Source: Pseudonocardia sp.
Lineage (GTDB): Bacteria > Actinomycetota > Actinomycetes > Mycobacteriales > Pseudonocardiaceae
Length of the DNA: 7,332 nt
Reading direction: 5' to 3'
Assembly (NCBI GenBank): GCA_030453005.1
Contig: JAKDLE010000131.1
Coordinates: 1-7,332 of the forward strand
Below the pieces are notes generated by a model. That model was not told where the DNA came from and made no database searches. It saw only the letters and a list, made by a program, of their open reading frames with translations. Each line of letters begins with the position of its first letter. The stretch's first letter is position 1. This document shows, one piece after another, positions 4,882 through 7,332 of this stretch. The position numbers were made by a program, and so were the translations under genes.

Positions 4882-5091
4882 CTAGGCGTCGCTCTGGCCT
4901 GCCTCGCGTGCCTGCTGCTGCTTGATGGCGTCGAGCTGACGGCGGAGGTCGTCGAGGTCCCAGCGAGCGTGTCCACCTGCGGTGGTGTTGGCCGGGGTGA
5001 CGCGACCTTCTCGGGCCCATCTGGTCAGCGTCGCCGCGTGCACGCTCAGCTCTCGGGCAGCGGCGGCAGTGGTCAGAAGGCCTTGCGACAT
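4882..5091 (-). CDS. Small BldC/MerR-type helix-turn-helix DNA-binding protein
   Basis: 69 aa, almost entirely one winged helix-turn-helix. LLTTAAAARELSVHAATLTRWAREGRV (5-31) followed by TTAGGHARWDLDDLRRQL (36-53) closely follows the BldC/MerR pattern, in which LLT-x-AEVA, TRWA, and the GGHRR wing are hallmarks. Excisionases of actinobacterial integrative elements share this fold, so an Xis is an alternative, but no integrase is present to pair with it. It likely binds DNA as a small regulator. It is divergent from the SCO3933-like/tra operon across 5092-5244, which has 16-bp direct repeats, so control of that operon and itself is plausible. No ribosome site precedes ATG 5091; a weak AAGAAT placed 6 nt before it hints at a leaderless transcript. 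Confidence 0.85.
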   Translation of the reverse strand: MSQGLLTTAAAARELSVHAATLTRWAREGRVTPANTTAGGHARWDLDDLRRQLDAIKQQQAREAGQSDA

Positions 5092-5154
5092 GCGCGGATT
5101 CTTGCACGTCCTGTGCGCCTTGCGTCATTTGCTCGACTCTTCGCGCGCTCGTAT

Positions 5155-5204
5155 TGCTCGTTTCGCTCGATCTCTGCTACGTTCGCTGTGCTCGTTTCGC
5201 TCGA
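5155..5204. repeat. 16-bp direct repeats upstream of the transfer operon, with a possible promoter
   Basis: TGCTCGTTTCGCTCGA occurs at 5155-5170 and 5189-5204, a 34-bp period. Degenerate GCTCGACT-like pieces lie nearby (5131-5140, 5200-5220). They sit between divergent genes and may be operators; BldC-family proteins are known to bind direct repeats. A weak plus-strand pair, TTGCTC (5154-5159) and TACGTT (5178-5183) with 18 nt between, could be the promoter. Confidence 0.6.
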
Positions 5205-5244
5205 CTCGCTTGACTCGACGTAGACACAGACCAGGAGACAGACG

Positions 5245-5655
5245 ATGCGTAGCTACCCGATCGACACCGACCGCGTTCGCATGATCAGCACGGGCACCGT
5301 GACCCCGGTGGCGAAGTGGGTCGAGCTGGCCGATGGCTCACGCCGCCCGGACCCGAACGGCCGCCAGGAGGTCGACGAGCAGGGCCGGGGCCTGTGGCGG
5401 GTCGAGGTCATCACCCCGGCCGACGAGTCCGACGAGCGGGACAAGACCGCTGTCGCTGAGGTGATGATCGCCAGCCACGAGCAGCCACAGGCGGGCCAGT
5501 TCGGTAACCCGCTGACCTTCGACGGGCTGGTGATGACCCCCGGCTACGTGTCGCGCAAGACCGGGCAGCTGACCCCGCCGCGCTGGTCGGCCGAGGCGAT
5601 CCGAGGCCAGGGCGGCCACCGGGCGGGGCGCAAGCCCGAGGGCGAGGCGGCCTGA
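5245..5655 (+). CDS. SCO3933-like small regulatory protein upstream of the transfer ATPase
   Basis: 136 aa from ATG 5245, with AGGAG (5233-5237) 7 nt upstream. The N-terminus MRSYPIDTDRVRMISTGTVTPV resembles the MRxIPVDTxxVxxxxTGxPEP opening of small proteins found just before FtsK-like genes in actinobacterial integrative elements and plasmids. The middle (QEVDEQGRGLWRVEVI, 41-56) and the NPLTFDGLVMTPGYVSRKTG segment (88-107) also fit that group. Beta-rich, with no membrane segment; an OB-like fold is possible but not shown. The tail (GQGGHRAGRKPEGEAA) is basic and probably disordered. Its biochemical role is not known to me; position suggests regulation or assistance of transfer. It shares a strand with the tra gene 87 nt downstream, with a strong hairpin in between. 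Confidence 0.75.
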   Translation: MRSYPIDTDRVRMISTGTVTPVAKWVELADGSRRPDPNGRQEVDEQGRGLWRVEVITPADESDERDKTAVAEVMIASHEQPQAGQFGNPLTFDGLVMTPGYVSRKTGQLTPPRWSAEAIRGQGGHRAGRKPEGEAA

Positions 5656-5677
5656 CCTGCTCGACCAGCGATGACCA

Positions 5678-5719
5678 ACGGCCCCGCACTTCCTGCTTGC
5701 GCGCGGAGTGGGGGGCCGT
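5678..5719 (+). promoter_or_regulatory. Strong hairpin between the SCO3933-like gene and the transfer ATPase gene
   Basis: ACGGCCCCGCACT (5678-5690) pairs with AGTGGGGGGCCGT (5707-5719) at 12 of 13 positions around a 16-nt loop. It lies 22 nt after one stop codon and 7 nt before the AGGAGG of the next gene. No T tract follows, so it may be an attenuator, an RNA-processing barrier that sets different expression of the two genes, or a protein site. Confidence 0.6.
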
Positions 5720-5742
5720 CCCTGTGAGGAGGGGGCGTGACC

Positions 5743-6897
5743 ATGCGTTTCTGGACCAAGCGGCAGGACCGGGCTGCGGACGAGCGCGAGGCCGATGCGC
5801 TGTGGTGGGCGTGGCGACAGGCCTGCGAGGGCACCGGGCTGGGCAACCAGGTCGACACCGCGACCGGGGCGACGACCGTGGTGCCCGAGGTCGTCGAGAT
5901 CGTGCTGGGCCCGCCGACGATCCTGATGGTCAAGCTGATGCCGGGCCAGCTGATCGGCGACGTGCGCCGGGAGGCTGGGCGGCTGGCGCCGCACCTGGGC
6001 GCGGCCGCATTGCGGGTGCAGCTGGTGGGCCGGATCCACGTGCGGGTCGAGCTGCTCGACGCCGACCCGTTGGACGGGACGCTGCCGCTGGACCTGCCTG
6101 TGGCAGGTGACGGGGTGGTGCTGGGCCGCGACGAGGGCGGCCGTGACCTGGTGCAGGACTGGGCCGATCTGGCGCACGCGATCGTGCAGGGCGTGACCCG
6201 CTCCGGGAAGAGCGTGTTCACCTACGGCCTGCTCGCGCAGATGGCCGGCGACCCGCGGATCACCGTCTGCGGGATCGACCCGACCGGGCTGCTGTTCCGC
6301 CCGTTCGCCGGTTCCCGCCACGCGACCCACCAGGTCTCCGGCGTCGCGGACCCGCACGCCTACCTGCGGTTGCTCCACGACCTGGTCGCCGAGATGGACG
6401 AGCGGATCACGGGCCTGCCTGCCGACCGCGACACCCTCGAGGTCAGCGTCGCCCAGCCGCTGCGCCTGGTGGTGCTCGAGGAGTACGCCGGGCTGCTGCG
6501 CACCGCCGATCAGGACAAGCAGCTCGGCAAGGACGTCCGGGCCGCGATCGGGCGACTGCTGGCCGAGGGCGCCAAGGCCGGGTTCCGGGTCGTGATCGTC
6601 GTGCAGCGAGCCGAGGCGTCGATCGTGGGCAGCTACGAGCGGGCGATGTGCTCGCTGCGGATCAGCTTCCGCACCGACACCACGGCCTCGCTGGAGCTGC
6701 TGCACCCCGGCGCCCCGAAGGCGGTGGCCGAAGCCCACACCACGGCCCTGCCCGGGATCGCGCTCATGTCGGCGCCGGGCGAGGACCTGACCAGGTTCCG
6801 AGCCCCGTTCCTGGGCACTTACGGCGCCTACGTCCGGGCCGTGATCGAGGCCTGCGAATCCGGCGTGGACGAAAGGCCGGCCTTCGCGGTCGCGTGA
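5743..6897 (+). CDS. tra: FtsK/SpoIIIE-type DNA translocase, TraSA/TraB-like conjugal transfer protein
   Basis: 384 aa from ATG 5743. In mycelial actinomycetes, proteins of this type form hexameric pores that move double-stranded plasmid DNA between hyphae without a relaxase. Walker A is GVTRSGKS at 150-157, Walker B is LRLVVLEEY at 240-248 (acidic E246, E247), and the conserved VVQRAEA is at 286-292, where FtsK-like motors have a glutamine-based motif. GIDPTGLLFRPF (177-188) and the LLAEGAKAGFRVV helix-strand (272-284) also fit. The N-terminal 120 residues form a non-motor domain; I see no convincing transmembrane helix, unlike full-length TraB (usually over 600 aa), but the length is near TraSA. 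AGGAGG (5727-5732) precedes; GTG 5737, two codons earlier, is closer than usual to it. A terminator-like hairpin follows. No spread genes follow. Confidence 0.92.
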   Translation: MRFWTKRQDRAADEREADALWWAWRQACEGTGLGNQVDTATGATTVVPEVVEIVLGPPTILMVKLMPGQLIGDVRREAGRLAPHLGAAALRVQLVGRIHVRVELLDADPLDGTLPLDLPVAGDGVVLGRDEGGRDLVQDWADLAHAIVQGVTRSGKSVFTYGLLAQMAGDPRITVCGIDPTGLLFRPFAGSRHATHQVSGVADPHAYLRLLHDLVAEMDERITGLPADRDTLEVSVAQPLRLVVLEEYAGLLRTADQDKQLGKDVRAAIGRLLAEGAKAGFRVVIVVQRAEASIVGSYERAMCSLRISFRTDTTASLELLHPGAPKAVAEAHTTALPGIALMSAPGEDLTRFRAPFLGTYGAYVRAVIEACESGVDERPAFAVA

Positions 6898-6972
6898 TCC
6901 GTCCACAGTCACCCGGCGTGTCGGCGCCTCTGCCGATCACGTGACGGGCAAGGTCAGACCTCCGGAAAGCCG

Positions 6973-7005
6973 AGAGGCCCAGGTGTTACCAGCACCCGGG
7001 CCTCT
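6973..7005 (+). terminator. Probable terminator hairpin of the transfer operon
   Basis: AGAGGCCC (6973-6980) pairs with GGGCCTCT (6998-7005), and inside it GGTG (6982-6985) pairs with CACC (6993-6996) across one A-C mismatch, leaving a 7-nt loop. It lies 75 nt after the tra stop. There is no T tract, as is common for actinobacterial terminators. Confidence 0.7.
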
Positions 7006-7057
7006 GCACCAACGGCGATCCGAGGCAAGTGATCCGCGAGAATCGAGGACCGCCGTC

Positions 7058-7228
7058 GTGGCTAATCGCCACCGTACGGGCGCCGGGACCGGCGCTCAAC
7101 GCCGACACGTCGAAACCCCCCGACCGGCCGTCACGCGCGATCTGACGGCCGTTTCGGCGTGCCCTGAGGCCGCCAGCGAGGCCGCCCCCGCCCCCGCGCG
7201 CGCCGGAGGCGTGGCGCGGGGGCGGGGG
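7058..7228. other. Cluster of GC-rich hairpins in noncoding DNA, possible origin region
   Basis: Successive stems are GTGGC/GCCAC (7058-7072), GCGCCGG/CCGGCGC (7080-7095), CGGCCGTCA/TGACGGCCG (7125-7151, 9 bp with a 9-nt loop) and a 15-bp pair 7185-7199/7214-7228. I see no gene from 6898 to the right edge. If the molecule is circular, this lies upstream of rep, where a double-strand origin is often found; that placement is speculative. Confidence 0.45.
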
Positions 7229-7332
7229 GGGGGGCGGCCCCGCCCCCCCCCCCCCAGGGGACCCCCCCCCCCGCCGCCCGGGGGGGGCCCCCCCCCCCCC
7301 GCCCCCCCCCCCCCCGGGGGGGGGGGGGGGGG
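7229..7332. other. Low-complexity C/G edge, probable assembly artefact
   Basis: From about 7229 to the end the sequence is almost entirely runs of C and G, ending in a long G run. It begins right after a 15-bp GC hairpin (7185-7228), a likely point of sequencing failure. I give it no biological meaning. Confidence 0.75.

Noticed and set aside
5338..6912. Long minus-strand open frame opposite the transfer genes (524 aa)
   Set aside because: Antisense to two well-supported genes, no family features, compositional artefact of high GC.

Overview
Overview. This 7.3 kb window is very GC-rich and looks like a small actinobacterial plasmid, or the plasmid-like part of an integrative conjugative element, probably from a mycelial actinomycete; I cannot name the genus. 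The main evidence is a RepSA/pIJ101-type HUH rolling-circle initiator at one end and a TraSA-type FtsK/SpoIIIE transfer ATPase at the other. Between them are small accessory genes typical of Streptomyces/Pseudonocardia-type elements. No integrase, relaxase, ParA, GntR/KorA repressor or spread (spd) gene is visible. Both edges dissolve into runs of C and G that look like sequencing or assembly artefacts, so upstream rep sequence and further genes may be missing, and circularity cannot be judged.

Layout, left to right. (1) Homopolymer edge, then rep (+, 137-1642), whose frame is open to the left edge. (2) A small zinc-ribbon protein gene (+, 1810-2229). It is flanked by a perfect 15-bp inverted repeat, and related small palindromes lie just before and after it. 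(3) A noncoding stretch with short direct repeats, followed on the minus strand by a Phd/YefM antitoxin and RelE/ParE toxin pair (3063 down to 2494) with its own TGTACA-type operator. (4) A two-gene minus-strand operon (4173 down to 3101) encoding two related proteins that share a C-x-C-G-W ... W-x2-H motif. The first gene also carries a Glu/Pro-rich linker and a C-terminal helix-turn-helix. (5) A cis-acting region, 4174-4860. It holds an array of ten 16-bp dyads (GTCARG-N4-CYTGAC, with variants) plus one compact variant, followed by a large nested inverted repeat. (6) A BldC/MerR-like small DNA-binding gene (-, 4882-5091), divergent from an SCO3933-like small gene (+, 5245-5655) and the tra ATPase (+, 5743-6897). 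A strong terminator-like hairpin and more GC hairpins follow before the right edge.

How it may work together. Rep would nick and replicate the element by rolling circle. The FtsK-like protein would translocate double-stranded DNA between hyphae, the known mode of TraB/TraSA systems. The toxin-antitoxin pair would support maintenance. The most interesting part is the dyad array and the adjacent HTH protein with its shorter paralogue. One dyad abuts the gene's start codon and covers its Shine-Dalgarno sequence; another lies in its predicted promoter. Yet the array runs about 285 bp, more than simple autoregulation needs. That suggests an undescribed partition/centromere-like, replication-control or incompatibility module. 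This is an inference from sequence alone.
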